DNA of 64,000 bases, taken from Tetradesmus obliquus. Lineage: Eukaryota; Chlorophyta; Chlorophyceae; Sphaeropleales; Scenedesmaceae. The stretch covers positions 6,262,001 to 6,326,000 of the forward strand of contig CP126193.1 in assembly GCA_030272155.1 (NCBI GenBank). Direction: 5' to 3'. Below the pieces are notes generated by a model. That model searched no databases. It had not been told where the DNA came from and saw nothing but the letters and a program-made list of their open reading frames with translations. The stretch's first letter is position 1; each line of letters starts with the position of its first letter. This document shows positions 40,599 to 51,064 of the stretch, in pieces. The position numbers and the translations under genes were made by a program.

Positions 40599-41657
40599 TG
40601 CAGTTACACGGCAGTGTGCAACGGCCAGGCGATCTGGACCACCACAGGCGAATGCGTCAGTGAGTCGAGAGACCAGACTGTGCTTAATCACGTGGTCTAC
40701 TGTAGCCGCAAATCCCAGTGGCAATTGCGATAAGGAATGCAAAGCATGGCTGGGGCAGCTTTTGAAGCTTGATAAGTGCAATCTTTTGTTCTGTTGTCAG
40801 CCCTGCTGCAACTGCACCAAAATCGTGTTGAGGCAGTAGGCATTGGTGTTTTTGTGCAGACGGCTTGCAGGTTTCACCGTGTATGAGATACAACAATCAA
40901 TCTATATAATCTGCACCACGTTCGATTTTTCATCTAGAGTGTGATCTGCGCACCCTTAGCATCGCGCGGTGCCGTGGCAGGCACGACATGTAGTGCCTGT
41001 AAGCAGGGAAGTCAACACAATGCGATCCGCCTGCATGTCTGCTAGCCTCTAGACCCCTGGCCATGCAACACATTGCGCCCAGAAGCGCAACCGAAAACAA
41101 ACAAGGTATGCCTGCATAGAGCCTGGCCCTCATGATATGATGACAAGCACACCAACTGTGAGGGATTGCCAATGTCGCTCACTCCTGCTGCTGCTGCTGT
41201 TGCTGCTTTGTCGTTCCCTTCCCTGCCTGCTTAGGCAAATGCGCGGAAGCAGAGCGCCCAGTTGCACAAAACACAACAGCAGGCTGGATTCAGGGCTGCG
41301 TCAACACGCAAGCAGGCCAAACCTGCACAGCGCCCTGTGCCGAAGGCTACACTGGCGGCGGCTACAGCATAACCTGCCAGCCTTGGCTGCGGTGGGGCAG
41401 TGTCAGCCCTGATCCATTGGACACCACTCCTGGATGCACCAAGGTGGGTCTTGGGGTCAAAGCTGGTTGTTTTTGAGGCACGGGTAGTTGCTGATAGAGG
41501 CAGTCCACTGACTTGCCGCAGCTGCCGCAACAACTCAAGGAGCCATCGTTTTTTGTGTTGCTGTGCTCAGCAGCAGCATGCACATTGGGACACGGAGATG
41601 CGACACGATCGTGTTGTCTTCCTTCTGCAGGTGATTGTTGGCAGTCCTGGCAGATAG
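22817..41657 (+). CDS. Giant secreted protein with 34 sushi-like modules
   Basis: Predicted 2,527 aa. Exon 1 (22817-22966) begins with a signal peptide (MRHHLLVLLLLLTAAACSVRA). Exons 23123-23216, 23538-23968 and 24145-24409 encode Cys-rich EGF-like text (CKCAPGW, CRCFRCPTGY) and two Pro-rich hinges (PPRPPPSPSPPP, SPSPKPPTSPSPPP) around a domain I do not recognise. Then come modules of about 60 aa, nearly all one per phase-1/phase-1 exon: 24689-24880, 25152-25352, 25624-25809, 26169-26351, 26625-26816, 27097-27285, 27542-27748, 28221-28403, 28739-29023, 29420-29602, 29935-30129, 30323-30508, 30836-31015, 31377-31553, 32002-32199, 32423-32599, 32894-33091, 33306-33482, 33805-34002, 34207-34383, 34731-34931, 35163-35342, 35566-35748, 36121-36315, 36517-36699, 37005-37187, 37507-37716, 37978-38163, 38379-38798 (two modules), 39131-39352, 39574-39765, 40151-40283 + 40604-40659, 41235-41443; last coding exon 41631-41657. 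Consensus: (V/A)K.C.GLPP...W..SC.N.THG..C...C...GY.A.C..G.W.V.G.C, with many N-glycosylation sequons. An extracellular matrix or surface role is inferred. Confidence 0.86.
24410..24688 (+). other. Probable GC-AG intron
   Basis: The donor after the second Pro-rich hinge reads CAG|GCGAGT, with GC in place of GT, and the acceptor before the first module is AAGCAG. Reading through instead gives a stop two codons later. The phase-1 join to the module exon fits every later module, so a GC-AG intron is the best reading. Confidence 0.65.
28021..28320 (+). repeat. Three copies of a 100-bp acceptor-plus-exon unit
   Basis: CTGCAG|TCCGCAACTGCACCACGCAG occurs at exactly 100-bp steps with exon starts at 28021, 28121 and 28221. 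Only the third continues into the full module 8 exon. The flanking text (TTTCACAAACACATAATTCA) is also repeated. Confidence 0.95.
28636..31290 (+). repeat. Further exon echoes in the sushi gene
   Basis: 28636-28655 copies the start of exon 28739 with acceptor (offset 103). About 29068-29118 copies the end of that exon with its GT donor (offset about 88). 31244-31290 copies the start of exon 31377 with acceptor (offset 133). Confidence 0.88.
31931..31990 (+). repeat. CTG run abutting a 3' splice site
   Basis: About 20 CTG triplets lie immediately before the TGTCCTTGCAG acceptor of the exon at 32002. Shorter runs sit in the same place before the exons at 33805, 36121, 37978 and 40604. Confidence 0.95.
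32390..34190 (+). repeat. Recent tandem duplication of a two-module block
   Basis: Module exons 32423-32599 and 32894-33091 recur as 33306-33482 and 33805-34002, with near-identical exon sequence and shared intron text (GACCAGCTGCCTGTGCTGCG before the acceptor). The period is 884-913 bp. The same two-module pattern, more diverged, continues on both sides (32002 to 35342). Confidence 0.92.
33741..33787 (+). repeat. CTG run before a 3' splice site
   Basis: About 15 CTG triplets lie just upstream of the acceptor for the exon at 33805. The paralogous intron before 32894 has only a short CTG/CTT tract, so the run grew after the duplication. Confidence 0.93.
34588..34629. repeat. 14-bp unit, three copies
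   Basis: CAGGGCATAAACCA is repeated three times head to tail inside a sushi-gene intron. It is too short and too few to be a CRISPR-like array. Confidence 0.9.
35740..35985 (+). repeat. Duplicated exon end plus intron segment
   Basis: The end of exon 35566-35748 (CTGTCAGC|GTGAGTGATGCC) and about 130 bp of the following intron recur about 147 bp downstream (copy from about 35862), including GTGTTGGCTGCTG. The duplication therefore spans the donor site. Confidence 0.88.
40550..40596 (+). repeat. CTG run before a 3' splice site
   Basis: About 15 CTG triplets end eight bases before the acceptor ATGCAG of exon 40604. This intron interrupts a sushi-like module that is otherwise encoded by a single exon. 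Confidence 0.94.
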
Positions 41658-44600
41658 CCTGCGCAAGATCGGCAGCAGCTCATCACGCAGTCTGGCTCAG
41701 CCCAGGGATGAGAGCTGTGGGCGCGCTACAGAGCAGCAGCAGCAGCAGCAGCAGCAGCTGCAGCAGCAGCAGCCGCAGCAGCAGCAGCAGCTGCAGCGCA
41801 GCAGCAGCCCGAGGAGGTCCTGCTTCTTCACCTGCATTGTGCAGACACGTGGCGCCAATGCAGCCGAAGCAGGTGCCATTGCGGTGGCAGCAGGCAGCAA
41901 TATCGGCAGCGTATCACCTGTTGGGGCTGCTGCAGTATGCTGCACCAGGAGCACTGGATGCGCAGAGCGCAAAGCATCCTTGCAGGCTTGTATGCATCAC
42001 TGAAGCGCTGCCACAGCTGCTGCTTGCTTGGACCGCAGCGCTGCTGCTGCCAGGCACGCGCCAGCCTGCGGTAGAGCAATGGCTGAGGCGCTCGGCACCT
42101 GTTTACTTGCGGTCGTTGCATGCTGTCAGAGCTTCTGGCGCGTCCCTTGCGGCGGGGAAAGAAACCTCGTACATGCTTGCCGGCACAGTCTGTTGATAAG
42201 CATTGCACAACTATTACTGAACGCAATCAGGAAGTATTGTTTGATCAGGCATTCACCAGCTGTGATTGCGCACCATACTGGCCAAGCCTGTCTGTTTTGA
42301 TCCCGGATCAGTTGTGGGCAGTTTCCAGGATAGATCTTAAAAGCGAGGTGTGCATTCTTTGGCTGTGGCGGCTGTGTGTCATATGGACACTGCTGCATGG
42401 CGACGGGTGTAAGGTGGCTGCAGCGCACTGCATAGCCCAGATATGGTATGTGCAATCATACCGTACCTCTTGCCTAGCCGGCGGCACTGCTCTTGATGCG
42501 GCGATGCAGCAGGTGGATGTGGCACGCCGGTGCTTAACGTTCCAACTTGACTAGTCAAGTCTGCATGCAATCCAACAGCCTGTGTGTGCTGGACACGTTG
42601 CAGCTGCGGCAGTGGCAAGCAGGTTGTGCTTGGATTTGGTGCTTGAAAGGCTGTCTGGTTGCAGGCTCTTCACTAGCCTTGTCAGCAGCGTTAGATTGGT
42701 TGTTATTGTTGGCTGCGAGCATGCTGTTCACGCACGGCCCATGCTGGCTGGTGCTTTTGCCAGCCAGTCCATGCTGTGTCACATGCATGTAAGCAAGCAG
42801 CATTGCGCGTGTGAGACTGAATTAGCATAGCATTTATAGCGTGGGCAGGGTGAAGCCTTGCTCACCTGGCCCCAAGCAGCTAGAGGCTCAGCAGCAGCCA
42901 GCAGCAGCAGCAGCAGCATCTAGCAGGCAGCAGCGCTTGGCACACCAGGACTATCATGTGTGCAGGGTTGTTGACCTCCTGCTCCTGCACTGCTCTTTTG
43001 GCAAGTAGTACGTATGTGGCGCGGAAAGAGTTGCATTCCATTGCTCATGCGTTGCATTCCTATGTTTTGTTCTGTGCCGAAATGGCCGTGCTTCTGATTG
43101 CATGCGCTCATCTAACGCGCTGCCTCGTAACAGCCCGCATCTAGTGCTGTCCGCCCTCATTCTCGGCTCGGCAACAGCAGTTGCATTCCTTGCATCTTTT
43201 GCATGCTGCTTGCGCTTGTGGCCGCAGCCTGACCATGGCTGCAGGTTGATGCACCCACCATGTTCACACCAGCACACAGCAAATGTGTAAGAACGGGATT
43301 TTGTGCTTCGTCATACGGGTGCTGCTGGTACTGCTTTGAACAAACAACAGCTCATGCTGTGCGAGCTTTGTGCTGGCTTGTGCTGCATGCGGGCACGCCG
43401 TGTGGTGATGTACTTGCCCTGCACATGATCAGACTGCAGCGTGCAGCAAGTTGCAGGCTGCAGTGCAGCTGCGGCGCTGCTGCAGCAGCTGCCTTTGCAG
43501 AATGCGAGGCGTTTGACGCAGGTGCTTGAACGCACCGCAGGCTCTCTGCTTTGTCTACAACGCTCGATCGAGTACATAGAGATTGGCGGTTTTATACAAT
43601 CTGCATCCGTGCTCTGGATGGAACTGCGTGCAGAGTGGTGTTTTGGTTCACTGGCCCTTGCGCTTCAGCTGGGGTCTGCAGTGAGCTGCACCGCAGGTCA
43701 GCTTGCCCTGTTGCGTCAGGATCTCTGCCGCCCCGGGACCTGTCACAGCAGGGTTCAGAGGCAGCCGCCACTGCAGGGGCTTGGCATTTCTCACACATAC
43801 GTGTGGTTGCGTCACTGCAGGCGCAAAACCGCTGTGGTTGACATGCAATTGTGCGACGTTGCCATTGTCTAGATTATTTCTGTCAGCAAGGCTGAATTAT
43901 GTGCTGGCTCTGTGCGATACTGCAGACTGGTGCTGCAGGGTTGTTACAACCATGATGCAGGCAGCAGAGTGTGCACGTTGGTGGCTGCTCCATGCAGCCA
44001 CATTGTGAAACTGCAAGCATCACCCGCAACCTTACTCTGTGTGTTGATCTCATCAGCAACAAGCGGAACATCTGCTTTGGACAGACGCAAACACCCAGCT
44101 CCTGCAGATGGGGTTTTGAGGCTCTGCGTGATGCATTGTGCCATACAAACTGCCTTGGCCGGTGTGAGCCGTGTGTATACCGTGGGCATTGTGGGTTGCG
44201 AGCAGAGGGCTGTGTGCGTGCAAGGTTGTGGCGGGTACGCTTGCGCCTGTTACACAAATTGCAGCGGCGCATGCAGCAGCTGCTGAGCACAAGCGTGCTT
44301 GCTGTTGGGGTTGATTGTGCAGCTGTGCACAACCCGCTGCCAGGTGTGCTGGTGGCCTTTTTGTGTTGTTGCAACCTGGCTTGGCACCGCCGCGTTGCTT
44401 TGAAGCACCCGGCCTGGCAGTTGTGCCTCGTCATATCCAGGCTGTTGAGCAATAGCAACCCCTTGCTTAGCAATACTGAGCAGCTACATCAGCATTGCCC
44501 GCACACGAGCTGTTTGGTGTGAGCTCCACACCTACAGCACACATCCTGTGACTCTCACACACCCCTGACAGTGCTATGCACTGTCAGTCTCATCTCCTTG

Positions 44601-45632
44601 TGCACGAGCGCATTGCGCTTCGGCCGCCTTTTGATTAGTTTGAGACTCAAACCGCGTGGGGGCTTAGCGTGTAGGGGCACTTCTGGCATCAATTGCAAGT
44701 GGTGCAGCTGCACAGCCACTGTGCTAACCGTTGCCTTGTGCTATTGGGGATTGCTTTGCATCATCCAACAACCGCTTGGTTCACCACACCCTCCTTTTCA
44801 TGCGCTGCTGTGCTTGCTTTCCTGGCCTGGCAAAATGGGCTCAGGTTGCATCGCTGACGCATCATGGCATGATCCGCAGGGGGTGGTGGCCAGCCGTATC
44901 AAGCATGTGTTAGCACGCATTGAGTTTACAGGCTGGCGATTCGCCGGCTGTCAGCACGTGCCAAGTTGGCAGCGACAAATGGCGGCAGCTGCCGCAACGA
45001 CAAATGGCGGCAGCTGTCGCAACCCGGAGAGGCAGGAATGGCCCATATGCACTAGTACTGATGAAGCATTGTGTTACGTATACGCAACTCGTCTGTTTAC
45101 TTATAAAATGCCATTTGATATGCACAGCAAGTTGTCGCCTGGGCCTTCTTTACTTCTTATGTATGCCCTTGTGGCATAGGGGTGGGGTGGCCCACAAGGC
45201 TGCAGCGGCAGTGCACATAACCTTACCCATTTTTTGGCTGTCACCAGCTACAGGTAACCTAATCACAACATGGGCAACCAAGTATCCCTACCAGTCCCTG
45301 TGACCTTCATGATCATCATGTTACACATATCAGCATCTGAAATTATGACAGCATCGACATAAGAATGCAATGCCAAGAGCCTAGCAAGCACCCTTGCGCT
45401 GGCCAGCTTCTGCACTTGCACAGGCATCAAACCTGAAACAAACAGCACCACACTTCTGGCACATTGGCGACCACAGCAGAGCTGCACGCTAGCTGCTGCC
45501 CAAACAGCATGCATGCACAAGCTCCGAGCAGCTTCTCGGAAAAATCAAAGAGAGTAGGCCATCCAGCACAAACGTCAATGTCAACATGGGCCAGACAGGG
45601 TACAGGCGTGCACCCGCCACAGCATCCAGCCT
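41658..45632. other. 4-kb stretch without a recognisable gene
   Basis: This stretch follows the sushi gene on the + strand. It has unusually long + strand open frames (about 41940-42196, 42300-42554, 43441-43872, 43971-44522, 44571-45179) rich in Cys, Trp, Leu and Arg. None begins with a convincing start context or resembles a family I know, and no chain of phase-consistent exons could be built. A fast-evolving or unannotated gene is possible. A 25-bp tandem duplication (ACAAATGGCGGCAGCTG core) lies near 44976-45020. Confidence 0.35.
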
Positions 45633-45777
45633 TCATGCGTCAAAGAACGGCAGCATGTCGATTCCCAGCAGGCCAGCAAGCATGCCAAACCATGCACGCA
45701 TGTACAGCAGCAGCAGAGGCGCATCACACTTCCCAGCAAGCCCACCAACACTGTGCCTGCCCTCCAGCCCGCTGACA

Positions 45778-45812
<35 letters not shown>

Positions 45813-47448
45813 CAAAGCCGGTTGACTGCTCCAGCTGCCGTCGGTGGGCTGTTCTAAAGACACCTCCTGACAAGGTGCATCAGCGCCCTGTGCTGCGCCA
45901 GCTGGCGTGCTGCTGAGCTGCTGCTGCAGCAGCAGCTGCATGCGCGCTGCTGTCTGGCAGGGGTGCAGCATGAAGCAAGACGTACGCAGCAGAGGATGCT
46001 CCTGCAAACACCACCAGCGGCAGCAGCAGCAGCAGGATGATGAGGTATGAGGATCGCCTGTGACTCACCCAGAGTGAGAAGAGCACCAAACGTGGACAGC
46101 CTGCTGCATGTTGCATCTGCAGCATCCAGTGTGCTGTATCGCATCACTGTATATCTGCATGTTCTTTTCAATAGATGCCACTTCTCATGAGCTACAGAAT
46201 AGCCTCTCACAGGCCAACAGCACTGTGCACAGTAACTATGTGTCACTTCAATCACAGCAGGTCGGCCTCACCACTTGTGTGATGAAGGTCCAGTCAGCCT
46301 GGTTGGGCTCCTTGCACTGCTGCAGGCCAGGCAGCTCCTGTAGCAGCTGCTCGAGGGCCAGCGGCCGGCCATCTGCATCACAGCAGAATTCAAACGCAAA
46401 GTTCAACAGACATCAAACTACGGGCAGAGGCAGGGGCACGGCGAGTGCGGCAGGCTTGCTTGCTGTCTTCCTGGCTGCATATACACCACAGCCATGCATG
46501 CTCCAGTGGCACCTGGCAAAATGGTGCACACCCGCATGCCAGTAGCAGATCTTGTGCGCTAGCTGAGTATACACAGAAGATTGAAGGTACTATCCAGTCA
46601 CAAGACAGCAACAGCAGCATTGTACTCACCCAGCTCACTTGCCCTGATGTACAGCACAGGCACCTGGTAGGTCTCGTGATGCACAATGCTGTATTGGTGC
46701 ACATGCAGCGGCAGCCGCTGCAGTTGCTGCGGTGACACCGCAGCAGCATGATCTGGCAGCTGAGCAGCTGCTTCATCTGCTGCTGCTGCTGCGCTTGCGG
46801 GTGCCGCAACTTCTGCAGGTGATGCTGTTGCCGTTGCCGTTGCAGGATTGAGGGCTGCTGAAAGGCTGACAGCTGCCTCATCATTGTCTGCTTCCAACTC
46901 AGGCTGCTGCTGCTGCTGCAGTGCCTGCAAGGCATCTGCTGCTGCTGATGATGGCAGCTGCTGTTGCTTGCTGCTGCCAGCTGGCATGATGCGCTCCATC
47001 TGAGCATACGATATCACCTGCACAGCAGCAGCAGCAGCAGCAGCAGCAGACAGTTCCAGCACAGCATGTTCGGCACCAAGCGCCTGAAAGCTGGCTGCAA
47101 CCTGCTCTGCATACCCCCTACGCTGCCGACACAACGTGCACAGTGAAGACAAGCACAAGCACTCCTGCAGGCTGCTTTCATGCTGCACAGCTAGCACGCT
47201 CAGCTGTTGCCAGCCAACACAGCAGCTGCAGCATATGCTACACACAGCCTTCACTCCAGCCCAATAGCCAAACACATCTAATGCAGTGCAGCCTCCCTCA
47301 CCTGGCCTATGACTGGCATACACACAGACTGCAAGCTCCAGCACAGCTGCTGGCTGCTGCTGCTGGCTGCTGCCTGCCACCAGCCCACAAACAGCCGCAC
47401 TGCATGCTCAAACTCGGCTGCAGTGAGCTGCCCCGTAGCGCAGGCCAT
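45633..47448 (-). CDS. ATG10: ATG10-like E2 enzyme of autophagy
   Basis: E2-like enzyme that would join the ubiquitin-like protein ATG12 to ATG5. Exons in transcript order: 47448-47326, 47017-46630, 46372-46272, 46001-45633 (326 aa, phases close). The splice between exons 2 and 3 rebuilds ASELDGRPLALEQLLQELPG, and the next splice rebuilds TFITQVEHPLLRTSCFMLHPC, both closely matching the ATG10 core (YQVPVLYFRA...LDGRPL, TITQQEHP, LHPC). The Cys of LHPC is the expected catalytic residue. The end, YMRAWFGMLAGLLGIDMLPFF, matches the family C-terminus. Ala/Gln-rich insertions of about 85 and 45 residues come before the core and before the last helix, making it longer than most homologues (about 220 aa). 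Confidence 0.87.
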
Positions 47449-48343
47449 CACTGGTACAGAAACAAGAAAGTACAAGCAGCTGTGCGCCTGACGGCCCAGT
47501 TGGGTCTGCTGAGGTGGCAGTAGCTGCTGCACTGCTACAGCCACTGCAAGAGAGGCTTGGCTTGCTGCTGCCCCACCCTGCTGCTGCTGGTTGGCTTGCT
47601 GCTGCGCTGCTACAGCCACAGCAGAAGAAACTCAGCCTGCTGCTGCCCTGCTGCCCAGCCTGTGCTGCTGCTGGGTGGCTGCTGCTGCTTTCCTGATGCT
47701 GGGCAAGACCTGCTAGGCGACCACTGAACTGGTCACTACACAAAAGAGGCAAATGTCTGTCTAGTGAGTTAGGTGTGCCGCGCTTGCCGCGGCAACACAG
47801 TCACTGTACCAAACCAGTACACATGTGCTGGACTGCTGGTGCCAACACTACAAACAAAGACAGCGTATTCCAATCAATCAGACAAGGGCATGAATGCTGG
47901 AATGTACTTTACACAGTAATAGTACTGTATACCAGGCTTGCACACTTGCTAGCGTCTGCGCACCTCTCAGACAGTGCAAGCCACTATGTATCTACAGCAT
48001 GACACCACATTCACTTGGCAGTGAAGGTGCACAAACAAGGCTGCCCTTTAAATGGCAAGAGCAAGAGCCCACACAACCCATGCTGTTCTTTAATGTACAC
48101 ACGCCCAGCACAACAGATGTTGGTCAGACTGATGGTCAGAATCAGAAGATCTCCGTCCCTCTGCTGTCACAGGCTAGAACGCATGCGCCGTGTGCCGCCT
48201 GCACAGGCACCCCAAATCAAATGCTCAGCACTACAGACACACCTTAACCACACTCACTGTCCTACACACAGTCCAGCTGCTGCTGCAGCTGAAGCAGCAG
48301 CTGCTGCTGCTGCTATTGCAGCAGCGCAGCTGGAGCAGGGGCT
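47449..48343. other. Intergenic between two - strand genes
   Basis: No gene is supported. Around 47520-47690 there are loosely repeated 80-bp units with GCTGCTG and ACAGCCAC, probably in the upstream or 5' UTR region of the ATG10-like gene. Confidence 0.45.
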
Positions 48344-48966
48344 TCAGGCCCAGCCCACTGCCTCAAACAGGGGCCGCAGGCCTTCAAAGTATTTCACTAG
48401 CTGCCCAATGACCAGCGTCAGCACAGCGTCAAAAATGATCCACTTGAGCCACGGCTGGAACTCCTGCAAGGCAGACAGCAGCGCTGGTGGCGTCAGACAG
48501 TTGCACTGCTGCTGGGAGCTGTTGTTGAGCACTGCTGCTTGCAGGACAGAGCCTGTCACCTTCCTTGGCATGCACACCCTTCGAACGCTACAGCATTCAC
48601 GCATTCTCTTATAGGACATGCAGAACGTGTTAGCAGCTTCAGCGGCCGTGCCAAGAGCCATGTGACGTTGTGCCCGCCCTGCAGTTCAAACCACTTGACA
48701 CCTACCTCAAGCAGCTCCTCAATCCAATACCAGACAGAAGAGCGGACCTTCTCGTAGTAGCGGCGCAGCGATTCAAAGCGTGCCTCTACGTTGAAGCGCT
48801 TGGCTGCTCGCAAAACGACCGCGAGTGCGGCCTGGTGCTGCTGGCCAGCCTTTGCAACGGGCTGCTGGGGCTCCTGCTTCTCCGCTGGGGCAATTGGCGT
48901 GACAACTGCCTTCACCTCAGTTTGTTCAATTGGAGCGACTTGCTCGGTTACCGTGGCAGCAGCCAT
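48344..48966 (-). CDS. Small single-helix membrane protein, unknown function
   Basis: Two exons, 48966-48706 and 48463-48344 (126 aa, phase 0 join GAG|GAG with clean GTAGGT donor and TTGCAG acceptor). The first 50 residues are Ala/Gln/Pro/Val-rich and unstructured-looking. The next part is basic and aromatic (RFNVEARFESLRRYYEKVRS, then VWYWIEELLE). It is followed by one likely membrane helix (WLKWIIFDAVLTLVIGQLV) and a short tail ending FEAVGWA. I do not recognise the family. The hydrophobic helix close to the C-terminus could make it a tail-anchored or hairpin-associated protein; this is inference. Confidence 0.62.
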
Positions 48967-49912
48967 CGTTCACAAGAACAGCAGCAGTGCAACAACAGCC
49001 AGCTTGTGTGATTCAGCTCTTGATATCTCAAGCCGCGCTGTGCATTGCGATGATGAGGTGCACTCAACGCTGGTGCTGTTTCAGGACAACTCTAGGACGG
49101 CAGTAGGTTATCTTGCTGTTGCTGACACAGCAAGTACCGCCTCGTCACATGTCAGGCTGGATCAGGATGATGGCCTGGCAGTTGAAAGAGCAGCAACACT
49201 CGCATTGTCCAGCTGTTCGTGTCAAAACACATTGTAGGTTGATGACAATGTTGATGAGGTCGTCAGCAGCAGCAGATATTGGTCCCTGCACATGGCACGC
49301 GCCGATGGACTGGTCAGTCAGCTGATGCACTACCAAAACCACAAGGAAGCAGACAAAGCTAGCAAAGGCAACAAAACACTTAAGTTCATCTACTCAATCT
49401 TCTTTCTTGTCTCACGACACAGCACCTGCCAAGGTGCATTTGATTGCTGAGCAGGGAAGTAGGGGCCGCTCAGCGGCTGGGTCTGAAAGCAACAGTGCAG
49501 TATCAGCGTCCAGCGGCTCTGAGTGCATACACAGCCTAAAACAATGATAAGTGCAGCCAGTGTGTCGTGGCTCAGGCAGAGAACCCCACTCTGAGAACGT
49601 GTCGCGAATTTTGAACAGTGTTGTGGGCCAAGAAAGAATGAGAAAACCCTACTGCTGACGTACGTGTGCACAGACCGCTGATACGTGTCACTGACTCTGC
49701 CATCGACAATAGGCTGAGCAACAACCTGCTGGCATGCGTGATCTCTCTGCTGCGCTACCGTTGCCCGGGTGACACGCACCCAGTCACTTGCCTTTGCACA
49801 GTGCTGTTTGTGTTCAACTGAAAACCACATTCTCGTAATACATTGAACTGTTCGCAACATCTCAGCGCGCGGCAAAGCGGGAGACAGCTTAATCAAGAGC
49901 AGTAGCAGCAGC
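48967..49912. promoter_or_regulatory. Divergent intergenic region
   Basis: About 950 bp separate the small membrane protein gene (-) from the BRO1-domain gene (+), so both promoters lie here. I see no additional gene; open frames on the - strand (about 49390-50004) overlap the first BRO1 exon and show no family features. Confidence 0.45.
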
Positions 49913-51024
49913 ATGGAAGAAGCAGTTCCACCTGCTCCAGCACCTCCGGTGCCTCCTCTGCTGCCCTTCGACGATCCGTGGCAGATCAGGACGCAGTCAT
50001 GCACGTTTGAGGTGCGTGAGCTTGCTCGTGGTTGCAGTTGGCTGTGAAACCAGGCTGTGCTGTAGCCTAGTATCCATGCACTGCATGCACAGCCTGTGGC
50101 GCGAGTCTATGTGCAGAGGGCATTCAGCACACCATGTGATCGAAACATATGTTGCAAACGACGAGCATGACGGCAGTTGCTGCTCAACGGTGTGAAGTTC
50201 TCAGCATCGCAGATGTAGCACAGCGCAGACACATCAGCAGGGATGAAGCTATGGGTAAATAATCGTACATCTGCCCAGCACACGGTAGCCTGCACCATCT
50301 CCCATCCTGGACGTGCTGCTGCTGCTGCGGCAGGACTTAGTGACAGCTGGCGAGGTGGTGTCGCTGAACCACATCCGCGACATGAGCGGGCAGCGCAACA
50401 TCAGTCTGGTGCGTGAGGGCACCAAGTTTGCCTGCGCGCCAGACCAGGTGGAGGGGTAAGCAACAGCAGCACTTCAGTGTGTTGGCATGCAAGCAAAAGT
50501 TGATGGGAGAGCATTTTGTGTTTTGCATGCATGCAAATGCAAATGCAATTCAGATGCTTGCAAGTGGACATGCACATCAATTGCAACCGACACAACAACA
50601 GCTGTTGCTGTAGTACAGTGTCTGCAGCTGCAAGCGTAATTTAACTGAACATTATTCATGCATGATTCCCAGCTTGATGCTTTCTTGCGTGCGCCTAGCT
50701 TGAGTTGCAACGACGTCACTCACCAACACCTGCTGAGCGTGGTGCAATCACAATTCAATTTTCCACAGGTTCAAAAAGTATCTGTCCAACCTTGCAATTC
50801 TCATTGACCAGGTGAGCGTGGCTGTAGCAGCGGCGGCAACCGCATTATCAGCATCAGCAGCATGAGCATCAGCATCAGCAGCATCAGCAACAGCAGCACG
50901 CACATTTGAACCAGCGTGCACGTTTTGTTGCTTAGCAATCGCAGGCAGCTGTGCGTGCAGCAGAATCAGCAAAAGCGGCAGATCGGCAACAGCTGCGCAG
51001 CTAACATGTGCTGACCCTCATGTA

Positions 51025-51064
<40 letters not shown>

